Origin: Diphasiastrum complanatum
Lineage: Eukaryota; Streptophyta; Lycopodiopsida; Lycopodiales; Lycopodiaceae
Direction: 5' to 3'
Assembly: GCA_029204225.1 (NCBI GenBank)
Contig: CM055102.1
Coordinates: 3,714,827 to 3,778,826 of the forward strand
DNA length: 64,000 nucleotides
Program-made: the position numbers and the translations under genes
The notes under the pieces: model-generated
The model's input: the letters and a program-made list of their open reading frames with translations, nothing else
What the model was told of the DNA's origin: nothing
The model's database searches: none
In this document: positions 34,449-46,199 of the stretch, piece after piece
Position numbering within the stretch: the stretch's first letter is position 1
Layout of the letters: every line of letters begins with the position of its first letter

Positions 34449-35037
34449 TATCAGTAATCCAAAATATTGCATAATTTGATTCAATGCAATAATCTATGTA
34501 TCCCTTTTGGTAGCAAATGCAAGATTTGTCTCGTTGCACGAATGATAGTCTGTATTGAAAGCATGGTTTTATTGTTATTTTCTCTTGCATGTTTTAATTT
34601 GTTTGGCGGATTAAAGTTAAACTCCTGACCTCTCTAGTAGCAAAAGGAAGTCTTATCCAACTCACCACTTATCAGAGGATAAAAATTTACTATATTCAAA
34701 ATTTTTGATAAAAACTACTTTCAATGGCAAGCTTTCTATCCCTAAGCATACTGGTTATGTTCATCATCATCGATCCTGCAAGACGCACCTTAAAAACTCA
34801 TTGTAGAAATGTTGATGATGTTGTACTCCTATGTTCAAAGACATTGTACTTAGGGCCATGCTTTATGAACCATAATGGTTCAATTATCGTTATCTTGAAG
34901 TCATTGCTCAAAATTAGTTACATGTGTTATGCATATATATTCACATATATTTGCTTTGATTTTTGGTAGCTAGTAGTAAGGAGTCAATAAAAAAAGAGCC
35001 ATAGTGCTATTAGGACAATACTTTTTAGCAAATGATG
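34449..35037. repeat. Diverged direct repeat, copy 2 of 2
   Basis: This is the second copy of 33505-34074, offset by about 940 bases, with small insertions. It ends where the copia relic C begins. Confidence 0.75.
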
Positions 35038-35149
35038 TTAAAAAATGAGATTCGAGGACCATGCAAAGATCTACAACGACCTCCATGCATGTGAGGTTGC
35101 ACAAGATGCGTCGATGATAGATCAAATCAGATTTTCAAGGGCTATCTAT

Positions 35150-36807
35150 CAAGCTTTGAATCAAGGCAAGAGCTCATCTATAACAAAAGTAACGATCATC
35201 CAAAGAGAAGCTACGTTGGCACCATCACATAAGGTTCTATTCTTCCTCTCAGCCACTCCATTTCGTTGTGGTGTCCTTGGGCTTGTGAACTCCCTCGTGA
35301 TCCCATTTGCATCACAAAATGCTTTGAACTTGGTAGAAATGTACTCACCACCATTGTCACTCCTCAAGCACTTGATCTTTGTAGAAAATTGGACCTCCCT
35401 TGCAATCTTGAACTTGACAAGGACATCAAACACCTCATCTTTGCGATTTAGTAGATACACCCAACAAAATCTACATGAATATCCGAATGCACAAGTTGAA
35501 AAGGCTTACTTGACCTTGACGTAGATCTCTTGTAAAGAGCCTATGTGAATTTGATAAAGCACATTGCTCACATACATGATTTAGGCTTGTTAAAGAGTTG
35601 GGAAGACCAAAACAACTTGCCTCTTTGCCATCACCTCCAATGACAAATGCTCCTTGTACTTGAGATGCCCCAATCTCTTGTGCCATACTTCTTGCATTGA
35701 GAAATGCTCCTTTTCCATACATCCAACTTGGTTAGAACAACACAAACATCAAGTTTGAACAACTTACCTTGCCTCTTCCCTTTTGCAATCAATTCATCCT
35801 CCTTCTTGATCAAACAAGAATCACCATCAAACTCCACTTTGAATCCCTTGTCAAAAGCATTTGACTCACACTAAGAAGGTTATTAGTGATAGATGGAATG
35901 AGCAAAAAAACCTTCAAATTCACATTCCTATTAGTAGAGAGGGAAATAGGAATTGTGCCAATCCCTTTGATTGCACACTCACCATCATTGGTCGTGTAGA
36001 TCACCTTTTTGTCACCTTCAAATGCCATCAACGATAAATAATAATACTCCTCATGATATGTCATATGTGATGGAGCTCCACTATCAATCCACAAAAGGAT
36101 CAATATCTCCATGATTAGCCAACAAGCAAGATGACATAACAAAAGCATCAAGTTGAATTTTGCTCATCAACACCATCTTCATCAAGACTTACATTCGTTT
36201 GGTTGTCACCTTGATCTCTCTTATGTGACTACTTCTGATTGCCGACGAATTGTTAAACGATTTTCTTTTTCTGTTGCTTCTTCATGTTCTTCTTCGAGGA
36301 TAATGCTTATGAGTCATTGATGGAGGACGAGGATGCTCCATTCCTTCTTCTCTCCTCCTGCAGAAGCATCAATATGACGCTGGACAATGCTATATCTGAG
36401 TGTGTGGTAATCATCATCACCCAATTTTTGTATGAAGATGGCAAACTTGACAACAAGCTCATTACAACATTGGAGTCTTCGATCACTAAATCTATTGCCA
36501 CCATATGCTCCAACAGAGTCTTAAATTCTGAACAAAATCACCTTTTGACATTTTGAGAGAGAACTTTTTCTTTACATGTAGTTTTGAAGTGACATCTCTC
36601 ACTTCGTATAGTGTATTCAATATATCCCAAGCTTCTTTCGAGGATTAGGCTTGTCTGATATGGCCAATCTGTGTGTCAGAGATGTTAAAGGGTGATCAAG
36701 ATGAAAGCCTTGCCATCCCCGAGCTTCCACTTAGAAATGGCTTGCTCATTGACATTGGAAATTAGTTTGGTTCCATCAACTATTTCCCAAAGTTCTTTGG
36801 CCATGAG
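35150..36807 (-). pseudogene. Ty1/copia relic C: gag, protease, integrase (minus strand)
   Basis: Reading leftward from 36807: gag (AKELWEIVDGT, KLGDGKA, then SLLSSLPSSYKNWV at about 36470), protease (WIDSGAPSHMT near 36080, retaining D-S-G), the SVSQ region, pre-integrase with HRLF, and integrase with CLRSDNGGEYIS and TPQRNGVAERKN (35200-35370). Several frameshifts and stops break it into five open frames. RT and RNase H are absent; the relic ends near 35150, next to the direct repeat. Its gag start is cut by the LTR at 36808, so that element inserted into gag or the two were joined by rearrangement. Confidence 0.85.
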
Positions 36808-37675
36808 TGTTAGATTATTCTCCTACTAATCGACGAATCGACATTTTAATCTTCCTGCAGTTTTCTTTGTGTTTCTACACAGTCTATAAAACTACTCAGA
36901 AATGGCTCACACGTGGCTCCGACGTTTATTGAGAACATCGACAATCTTCGAAGACTTCAGACTTCGGGCACTTCGGAGACTTTGGCCATGTCGATTGATT
37001 GGTAGTTAACGTTCCACTCATCTTGAAAGCTAAAGACTTGCCCTAATCTTACAACAAGTAAATTTCCAAGAATTACCAACTGGATAGGAGATGCCAGCTC
37101 ACTTTAAATATATGCCAGCTCACTATCCATTATTATCTACGATCTAATTGGTTGTCCTACTATTGGACGTTGCCGCATTTTGCTTAGTATAAATAGCTGC
37201 TCATATTTCTACATTTTTATTACATTGAAGCATGAAGATCAATCATCAAGTATTGAATAGTTAGCGTTCTCTCTCAAGCCTGCGAGCTTGAACACTCTTG
37301 AGCCTTCTAGCTCACTTCTTACTTCGTTAGAGTTGATTAGAGATTGCTATTGTGCTTACTGCTTATCAGTAGTTGCACTTAATTCATACTTATATTTAGT
37401 CGCTTAAGATAGCTTAGAGTACGCGGCCGATCTGCAACTTGTTGTACTCATTTACATCTGTTCATTTTCATACTAAATCAATACTATCTCCTTATTGCGT
37501 TCAAGTTTGTGTTTGAATGTATGCATTTATGTAATTTTTTGCGATTGATTATTTGTCTGATAATTCAATGCTTATGGTTTGGCTATGTAATCACTATAGT
37601 ACTAATGATTTCAAAGTTAGTTACTATAAGATCGAACATTATTTCTATCACTATTGTTTTGTTTGAAATTAGTAT
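36808..37675 (+). repeat. LTR of miniature element D (left LTR)
   Basis: The LTR starts TGTTAGATTATTCTCC. A strong TATA box, TATAAATA, lies at 37198-37205. The same start recurs at 37894, and the complementary strand of 44790-45445 carries a third copy. The right end is placed before the GCGTAGTCGTGCAT motif. Confidence 0.75.
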
Positions 37676-37893
37676 GCGTAGTCGTGCATAGAGAAAGAGG
37701 AAGATAGTTTATTCTGCTGCGCACGATAAGTTTTAGTCATTAGAGGAGTTTTGAGCTCCAAAAAGACCCTTTAAGAATTTGTGCAAGATGTAGTTTATTT
37801 TTACTAAAGCATTAAGCTTGGATGCACACAGAAAGTTCTGTGCAGAACTAAGCCTAAAGGTCAAGGCATTCATGGATTCAGATTAAGGGGGAG
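37676..37893 (+). mobile_element. 218-bp interior of miniature LTR element D
   Basis: Between the two LTRs only about 218 bases remain. They begin with GCGTAGTCGTGCAT, a possible primer-binding region shared with 12132, and end with the polypurine tract TAAGGGGGAG (37884-37893). No gene is present. The layout is that of a TRIM-type or internally deleted copia. Confidence 0.7.
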
Positions 37894-38041
37894 TGTTAAA
37901 TTATTCTCCTACTAATCGACTATTCAATCTTCGTCCAATTCTTATCCAGACCTGCAGTTTTCTTTGTGTTTCTACAGACTCTGCAGAACTGCTCGGAAAT
38001 GGCTCACAGGTGGCTCCGACATTTATTGACAACATTGACCA
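37894..38041 (+). repeat. Truncated right LTR of element D
   Basis: It begins TGTTAAATTATTCTCC after the polypurine tract and follows the left LTR for about 148 bases, to 'ttattgacaacat', then similarity stops. Confidence 0.75.
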
Positions 38042-38236
38042 GGCCAGCAAGAGAGAAGAAATATTGCCTTTAAATGAAGTTCTGTTATTTCAAAGAGTAA
38101 AGACTTGCAAGAGTGCCTCCATAAAAAAATTATTCAAAAATAAACTTCTAGAAATTTGATGCTTGCTCAACTTTGGACAACGGGTGTTTCGATGTCTCGA
38201 GTAAAGGTTTATCTTTATTAGAATCTTAATTCCTCA

Positions 38237-38358
<122 letters not shown>

Positions 38359-38974
38359 GCACACCAATAGTTCTAGCTCCACTTTGTACATATTGGTATA
38401 AAGATATTCTAGAGAGCATGTTGGAAGATTTCAAATGAATCTTCCGAGTGCAATCTACAAGATATACTCTAAAATCCACTATGTGATTTTGGATTTTAGT
38501 AAAATAGCACACAAGCTCCCAACTACGATCACTTTATCAAGCACAAAGCTCTATGATTGTGGAGTTCATGGGTTCAAAGGTGTCCCTTTTACAATAGACC
38601 AGAATTTGAGCCTTGGTTTCCATTATCTTAAGTACATTCTTATCCATGGTACATGATCGTTATTCACTACTCATGGACTACAAGTTAGTCAACAAATACT
38701 TCAATTAATTCACATGATTCATGGGCTCTATGGTTGTATGTGTTAGTAGGTGGGTGATTGCACACAACACTTGTGTAAACCCCACAATGTTGAGATGTAA
38801 AGGCTAAAGTTGGCATTTTCATAGAAGACATATAAATTGAACATGACCTTCTCATAACTAGATTTTTTTATAGTCCTACAAATATATGCTAGAGTTAGAA
38901 AATCAAGTTAACATTTTCATTAAAAAATGTAGATGTTGTATATGCATGAGTATATGCCATCATGCTCAACTTGC

Positions 38975-39180
38975 ATAATTGCACAGACGCAAAAAGCTAG
39001 GCACAAGGATACCACAAAGATACCACAATACATTGACTTTACACATGTTGACCTTGCCATTGAATTTACACACTTTATAATTACACAGAAGCAAAAGCTA
39101 GGCACAAGAGTGGGGCACAAGAGTGTCACAAAAGATACGACAATACATTGAATTTACACATGTTAACCTTGCCATTGAAT
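38975..39180. repeat. Tandem duplication, unit about 100 bp
   Basis: The segment 38975-39065 (ataattgcacagacgc ... gccattgaat) is repeated at 39078-39180 with a few substitutions and a short insertion. Confidence 0.8.
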
Positions 39181-39284
39181 GTATGCTATCAAATATATTC
39201 TTATACTAAAGCATGGACTTGGCATCATTATCTTTTGTAACAAAACATATAAATTTGATTATTATCTCGTAGAATTTAAATATG

Positions 39285-39520
39285 TGAACATTAATGCCTT
39301 AAAGTGTGGGAAATTACTTCCACACTATAATGCTAAGCTACACGTATGCGTGGAAGGAATCTCTAACCTTCTAAAAAAAGATGTTTGAATCTTGAAGATT
39401 AGTGGGAACATCAATGCCTTAAGTCCAAGGCCCTACTTGTGGGGAAATGCCTCCACATTATAATCTTAAACTACACATATGGGGATCTCTAAACTCTAAG
39501 AATAGCTATTTGAAGCTTGA
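39285..39520. repeat. Diverged tandem duplication, unit about 120 bp
   Basis: 'gaacattaatgccttaa', 'acttccacactataat' and 'aagctacacgtatg' in the first copy correspond to 'gaacatcaatgccttaa', 'gcctccacattataat' and 'aaactacacatatg' in the second. Confidence 0.65.
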
Positions 39521-39529
39521 CGCAAAATC

Positions 39530-40055
39530 TTTTGAAATAGGAAATGGCATAGGAACCATTTTTTATGAAGCCCTTACAATTCTTTAGAATTCACGTAAAT
39601 TTTGAATCTTCAATTTAAAAAATTAATAATTATATTGTAAGATGCTACATTTTGCAAATATTTAAAAATTGGGCGAAGTAATGCAAAATATTTTAAAAAT
39701 TTTACTTTCAAATCGTTGAAACATACAAACATTAGTTGTCTTGTTTACATGAATTTTTTTTTTTGTTAAATTAAGTGAGTGTAATTTTTTTTTTGAAAAA
39801 CAACACAAAATATTTTAATGTAATTTTGAAACTTGTATACAATTTAATGTTAATATTTTAACATTCAAATAAACTTTACAATGTGAAATTAAAAAAAATA
39901 CGCTTATCTAACAAATATAAATCATCAATAAACTTAAATAACAAAAATATGAAGAAATCATTTAAAAGTAAATACAATCTTCTTTGGAAAAAGATAAAAA
40001 TTTTCATATATAAAATTTTGATAAATGTTTTTACAAAAATGTAGCCAAAGTTTTT
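39530..40055. other. Very AT-rich stretch
   Basis: Long A and T runs; no gene or repeat that I can define. Confidence 0.5.
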
Positions 40056-40059
40056 CAAT

Positions 40060-41240
40060 AAGATCGTTTGGATCAAGACTAGCAGCCCTTCCGACACCAG
40101 TATCTATTGGAGCCACTATCTCCTCCTGAGCAACAACATCTATTACTACATTATATTGCTACTCAACCACCTCTACCATATCACCGTCATCACATACAAT
40201 ACCATTGGCAGGTGGTTGAGGCTCCTTACAAAGTGGAGCAACACCGCTCTCGGAGGGGCCCAACTTAGCCACTTCCTCAAATTCCAGTTAATCTCATTTT
40301 AACAAAATTTACTAAATTCTCATCTAATTTTAATGCCTACCCTTTTGGATAGCACATGCACTAGTTGTGCCACTACCACTAAACAGGTCCAAAATCCAAT
40401 TGGCAGGATAAGAAAACATTTTTCAATCAATTTATTTACAATTTGTTGTGGCTTTTGATATGGGCAAGCCACATAACCAATCATTGGATTTTTCAACTTC
40501 TTTGTCACTGCAGAAAAGTCAAAACGATTTCCTGAATCCACGTTCCTTGTAGTGTTGTAGTGTAACATTGATCTCTTTCCATTGGTAGAGAAGTAACCGA
40601 TGTGAGATATTCGATCTCATTGCAAAGACGAGCACCATTGGAATTCCGAACATTTGGCTTGTACTTGAAATTATTCAAGGCAAATAGTAAAAAAAAAAGA
40701 AGAACAAATAATGTTTCAAATATAAAAGTGACATGTAAATTTGTTTAGATAAAATCAGTACTTACCATTCTCAATTCTTGCATTACAAATCTCAAGCATG
40801 GCCTTGTGCACACCTACTTGTTGCCAATTGGAGTAAAATATCACTATCCTCTAGAGTGGAGTTGTATTGATCTCCAGGAAACTAGCGACAACTTCTTTCA
40901 CTTTCGTGTACTTGAATGGGCGATCATCATTCAACGAGCCCCGCCAGCTTAAAACCATAAGGAATGCCTGCGATGGGGAGGGTGTAGGGTCTTCTTTCAC
41001 AAATTTGGAGATATTCCTTGCATCGCCTTGTTGAATTGTGTAAAAACATGATGGATCATCAACAGACTTGGGATCAAAGGTCTCTTTAAGATCATCTTCA
41101 ATGCCAGAGTCCCTAGTTTGTTGACTTTCCCTTTGCCTTTTCTCAGCCTTGGCTTTCTGAAGGTGGGTCATGAATAGTTCAAGAAGCTGCCCACACTTCT
41201 TATCTATAGAACTTTGTGAGAAATAAAAATGCACTTATGC
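40060..41240 (-). pseudogene. Relic of a beta-class DNA amino-methyltransferase (N4-cytosine/N6-adenine type)
   Basis: Reading leftward, the frames give a charged N-terminus, IQQGDARNI (about 41030), IPYGF at 40951-40965 where such enzymes have the catalytic (D/S/N)PPY motif IV, VIFYSNWQQVG (about 40813-40845), YKPNVRNSNGARLCNEIEYL (about 40610-40675), PYQKPQQIVNKLIEKCF (40412-40470) and finally NWILDLFSGSGTT at 40363-40401, the SAM-binding motif I. Motif IV before motif I is the beta-class order. At least three frameshifts and several stops make it dead. A good donor, G|GTAAGT at 40766, and a pyrimidine-rich tract with AG before YKPN indicate a retained intron, so it is not a processed copy. 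A C-terminal acidic tail is legible to about 40060. The substrate cannot be inferred. Confidence 0.7.
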
Positions 41241-41649
41241 TCAACATGGTCCTTATTATAATTAAATCACTAACTGGTGACAAGAACTTGTGTTCGGCAT
41301 ATGCATGAGTAAAGCACTAAAAGAAAAAACTATATACAAAAGTTTTGAAGACAGATGCTCATGCTTAGCATAGACTATTTTTTCAAATCAATAACTAATG
41401 AATTAGAAATTGAAAGAAAAGCTTATCATATTCTTAAACAAAATTAAATTTTTTGAAGCTTTTCATCTTAGGAGTTGTTTGTGTACATTTGCTGACACAT
41501 TCAAATCTTTACAGTTGAAGCTCTTTACCATGGACTCTTGCACTTTCATGAAACGCTTATTTATGATAAAAATAATAATGTCGGATTCAAGATTTTTGAA
41601 AAACTATTCAAAATAAGATTAAAAATCACCTTTGAAATTCATTTCCTTG

Positions 41650-42195
41650 TCAAAAATCAGTATGAATTGTGCAAAAGCTGGGAGCGAGTGGGCAGTAGGA
41701 TAAAAAACGCCACAGTTAGCAGCAAAATGTCCACGTGTACAAGATCTAGCAAATTTCTAGAAGTATGGACTGTATCAAAAATTGTAGGACTTCTAGCATG
41801 CTTGCTGATTATACAACTTTTGCATGAAGTATCGGATTTGCTAGTTGAAGGCAAATCTTGTACTAAATTCTGTTTGGACATTTGTTGAATACTTTTACAA
41901 TTGTGATGGCTTAATATGAAATGCGAAGGCATATTGGCTGATTCAAAAGTGGAAGTGTAGAGAGCTTGACAATTAGAAAAATTGTAGTGGCTGATTTTAT
42001 AAAAATTGCCACTTCTTCTCCAAAAAGCTAGAACTTTTTGGGATTTGTCAAAAATGGTGCAGCCTTGTGTGTCAAATTCGACCTTCCGACCAAATCTGTA
42101 ATTCTGCTAACTGAGAACAGATTTTTGGTCAGATTTGGAACATGGAGAATGTTGGTCAGCAACTTGACTTCATCACCCTAGGTAGCAGGAATCAA
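41650..42195 (-). pseudogene. Ty1/copia relic E: pre-integrase and integrase start (minus strand)
   Basis: Reading leftward, DEVKLLTNILHVPNLTKNLF at about 42110-42170 is the region between protease and pre-integrase. CKSCIISKHARSPTI and LLDLVHVDIL at about 41730-41830 are the pre-integrase Cys pair and the start of the integrase core, keeping the VHxD Asp. Stops and frameshifts separate the parts, and the remaining domains are missing. Confidence 0.75.
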
Positions 42196-42559
42196 CGTCA
42201 TCCCGATTTTCTTCGAACTTGGTCAAGAAGGCTGCTTCATCTCATTGGATCGCAAAACTGGCTGAAGTAGAATTTGCTTGTTGTTGGAACTGCTTCTTTT
42301 TCTCATTGTTGAATTTTAAAGTTCTGTAGTCCCTGATAAGATGGTAATGAATTATCAGACTCGGAATTTTAGAAGAAATTTTCTGATGAAGATTCAAGGA
42401 TTAGATATACGAAAAATATCTACAACTAACTCACATTGGATGCTTTTTTCTATATTAATAACAACCACCTTGTAACTATAAATACATGTACAAAGTAGGC
42501 GGACTCCCAACACAAAGTCGTTGGGTTGGATTTCTGACTGACAATATCAAAATTTACAA

Positions 42560-42760
42560 TGGGTCCGATTTTATAAAAAGGATCGAAAAATTTACACTAG
42601 GTCGAAAAATATACTGAGGGTCGAATTTTCTAGGACTGGAAAAATCTGAACCGATCCGACTTGACCCAGGGTTGGAAAAATTTCTACTTGTTAGGCTTGA
42701 CATTGGGTCGGAAAAATCCGATACTGGATTTTTCGATCTTCTGAAAAACTCGAGCCTTCC
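42560..42760. repeat. Degenerate repeat around GGTCGGAAAAATC
   Basis: The phrase GGTCG(G/A)AAAAAT and relatives occur about seven times with 20-40 base spacing. The minus-strand frame through them is a by-product. Confidence 0.6.
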
Positions 42761-42859
42761 GTTTTCTGGGTTTTGTAAAATTTTCAGGATGCTCATTAAT
42801 AAATGGATTTGAGGCTGAGCATCGAATTCCAACATTTCCATCTTCGCAAGGCTGAGTTG

Positions 42860-43670
42860 TTCGTAGGCGACACTTTATAGAACACTCACAACTTACATCC
42901 TACGATGGAATGCCTAGCATGTTTTTCCACTTAGATATTTCCATATCTTGAAGGATGGGAGCAAGTGCTGGTTGAGTGGATTTTTTATTCAAAGAGCATT
43001 CCATTTTGGAATCTGTCCTTTTATTTTAAACTTTTCCCATTTTTCAAAGATCTTGTCAACAAGATCCGTCTAAACAACTGGATGTGGGGATACTCAACTA
43101 AAAGTTCTTTTTTGGCTTGCAGACTATGAATTCCACCCAAAACAAAAAAAAATTATAAGAATCTATACATTGAACATCAATATCTGCTACTGTGGCATAA
43201 TTAGGAGGGTCAACAAGGACAATGAAGGGAATAACTATGGCTTGGTTGCGGTCTTGAAATTTTATTTTAATATTATGTACGTGTGATGGCCATAGGCCTA
43301 TCACCAGTGTTTGGGTCAATCGAAGGTCTGTGACATTGTTCAATATCTAAAAATAAGTAGTTTCTTGAATTAAATTTTTCGTTATTTAATTCTAGCACCT
43401 GTTATTTAAATTTGAGGTTCGAGACTAGAGCTTCTTGCTAGTTTTAGGACATGTGCCTTTGGGAGTCATTAGTTTAAATTTTCTGGGTTGGGGTGAAGCA
43501 GTGGCATCGAAGGTTCTCTCTAAGGCACTATGTTTTCTTTTTGGAGTTAAAATAAGTCATGTTGCTGTAGAGGAATCAAGTGCTTGGAATTATTTCTATG
43601 AAAAGGAGGCCAAGCTAAGCTTTTGCGAGGGGACAAAGACTTGACAAACTTTGTCAATACAAAGTTTTTC
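42860..43670. other. Stretch without identified genes
   Basis: Only short unsupported frames on both strands; no motif recognised. Confidence 0.45.
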
Positions 43671-43679
43671 TTTTTTTCC

Positions 43680-43995
43680 AAAGTGGACTAGAGATGACCT
43701 ATGCTCAACATAAGTGGAGAGCGGACCTACGCTGATCATAGGTCTGCTCTCAACCTATGCTAAGCATAAGTCGAGAGTGCACCTATGCTCATCAGCATAG
43801 GCCCGCTCAACCTATGTGCCTCAGCATAAGTCGAGAGCGGAACTGTGCTCAGCAAAGGTCCTTTCTCCACTTATGTTGAGCATAAGTCAAGAGCAAACCT
43901 ATGCTAATCATGGATTAAGGGACAACCCATGCTCAACATAAGTTGAGAGCCGACCATAGGTCTTCTTTCGACCAATGCTCAACATATTTCCACTC
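43680..43995. repeat. Minisatellite around CCTATGCTCAACATAAGT-GAGAGC
   Basis: About eight diverged units of 35-45 bases contain TATGCT(C/A)A(A/G)CATA, itself partly self-complementary, followed by AGT(C/G)GAGAGCGGA. Some units are inverted, so the array can fold in many ways. Confidence 0.75.
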
Positions 43996-44789
43996 CTAAC
44001 TGTAGGGGTCCTTAAAGAAACATGAGTCAAGTTAGAAATTAAAAATCTAAACCTACAAAATTCAAGCATTGCAATGAAGATTGATGGAAAATTATTCCAA
44101 ACCTCAATGAAAAGTCTTGATGCGCTAGTCCCTCAAGGTATGTTGAGCATAAAAAGAATTGTCGCACGTATGCTAAAATCAATAGACCGTAGGAAATGTT
44201 GAAGACGAGAGCCAGAGAGCATGAATTTAAAAAATGAGGAGGCAAAGGTGAGTTATGCCATGCCATGGGCCTTAAATACTAAACGGGAGGTGGGTAAGTG
44301 CCCTCCTTAAAATTTTTAAGGTGGCCTTAGTGTGTTACGGGCATGGGCCTTTTTGATATTGACTTGTGAACAAAATAAATTGGGGTCCACAAAGGCCAGT
44401 AAGGCCGGAACCAAATTTGTTTGAGGCCATCCGCACCATTTTCTATGATAAAGCTTATTATGAGAAAAGGCCAAGATAGTCGAGATGAATTTTACCATTG
44501 TTCTAATAGTAGCTCTAAACCCTTTAAACTCTTTAAAGAAGAAATTCACTATCTAAATTGATATGCTCGAGTTTAAAGAGGTTAACAAGTTCAACCCCAC
44601 CTTTGGACTTGAGATTATTGGGTGCCCTAAATTTTTTTAAAACCCGAAGCTCAATTTTACCCTAATCCAAACTTTAGCCTAAAATCTATCATAATCCCAA
44701 CCTCAATTTTATCCCAACCCTAAATTTAGCCCTAAATATTGTAAAATATTTAAGAATGTGATATACTATGTGAACTCATTAACATAATA

Positions 44790-45445
44790 ATAATTCTGAT
44801 ACAGTGTAGACTCTTGTTATAATTGTTTTCAGTCATACTACAGTGATTACATAGCCAAACATTAAGCATTACAAAAATGCATACATTCCGATATGAACCT
44901 GAACGCAATAAAAAGATAGTATTGATTCAGTATAAAAATGAAACAGACGTAAATGAGTACAACAAGTTGCAAATCGGAGCCGCGAACTCTAAGCTATCTC
45001 TGTGCGACTAAATATAAGTTTGAATTAAGCGCAACTACTGAAAGCAGTAAGCACAATAGTAATGATCTCTAATTAACTTTTAAAAAAGTGAGCTAGAAGG
45101 CTCAAGAGTGTTCAAGCTCACAGGCTTGAGAGATAACGCTAACTATTCAATACTTGATGATTGATCTTCATGCTTCAATGCAATAAAAATGTAGAGATAT
45201 GAGAAGCTATTTATACTAAGCAAAATGCGGCAACGTCCAATAGTAGGACAACTAATTAGGTCGTAGATCATAATGGATAGTGAGCTGGCATCCCCCATCC
45301 AGTTGGTAATTCCTGGAAATTTACTTGTTGTAAGATTAGGGCAAGTCTTTAGCTTCAAGACGAGTGGGACGTTAACCACCAATCAATCGACATGGCCGAA
45401 GTGGCCGAAGTCTCAGAAGTGCCCGAAGTTCGAAGTCTTCGTCTT
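44790..45445 (-). repeat. Truncated LTR of family D (minus strand)
   Basis: The complement of this segment follows 36935-37600 closely, including the TATA box (complement at about 45208-45215) and 'caatcatcaagtattgaat'. The first 130 bases of the LTR are missing at the right side, where gypsy gag sequence begins. No second LTR or interior is nearby. Confidence 0.8.
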
Positions 45446-45539
45446 GATTCTCCTCTGGTTAGTTTTCCCACATCACCATAGCTAGGCGTTTTCAAGAGGT
45501 GGTGCTACAACTGACCCTCGTTGAGGCTCGACGGTTTTT

Positions 45540-46140
45540 TTTCTTTTCAGGGCACCATTTTGCTCGATGCCCAGGTTTATTGCACAAGAAACAAAGATTT
45601 TATTTAATTGCCAACTTCCAAAACCCCGTTTTTAATTACCAGCTTTTTGTTCTTTTCTTTTAATGAGCAGCGACATCTAATTCATTGAAATATTTTTTCC
45701 TTGTCTTTAGACATCATTATTTGGCTTCGACGCTATTTGATCGTGCACGCTTTTTTGTGAAGCGACAAATGTGCTATCATAGGCTTTCACCACACAGATA
45801 GCATCCTCCAACATATGGAGAACATTGCGCTTATACTCGTTTGATTGTCGATGGGTACTCTGAACATGAACTGCCACATAGTCAACTTACAATTCAAAAG
45901 TGGCACCTTGGCCAGTAATTTTTGGACATACGTGTCCAATTCAGGATTGCCCATCCAACAATTAATGAAATAGATATATATCTTCAAGCCATCAATGACA
46001 ATGAAGGCCTTTTGGAATTCCTCAAGGAATTCGGCCCAAGGTGCTAGTTTCAAAGGAAGGTCCCTCCACCAAGAGGAAGCTTTACCTTCTAGAAACAAGA
46101 GGAGCGACATATTCATTTCTCCTCTGGGATGTTATGCAAG
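45540..46140 (-). pseudogene. Ty3/gypsy gag relic (minus strand)
   Basis: Reading leftward: LLLFLEGKASSWWRDLPLKL and FLEEFQKAFI (45985-46105) are the retrotransposon gag core, paralogous to LFLRDKASSWWQDLPVKP of the gypsy relic at 61458-61709. NLCFLCNKPGHRAKWCPEK at about 45545-45605 is a CX2CX4HX4C zinc knuckle. Frameshifts lie between the two parts. Protease and pol are absent. Confidence 0.8.
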
Positions 46141-46199
46141 CTAAAAACTTGACCATCGATTAATCTAGTCTTCAGCAACCTTGAGGTGAAACACCTGTA

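Noticed and set aside
33860-34860. NVDDVVLLC as a reverse transcriptase catalytic motif
   Set aside because: It resembles the YADD box and is present in both repeat copies, but no neighbouring RT block could be found in either.
44640-44745. Interstitial telomere repeat (CCCTAAA)
   Set aside because: Phrases such as 'accctaa' and 'ccctaaat' occur but not in register or in tandem.
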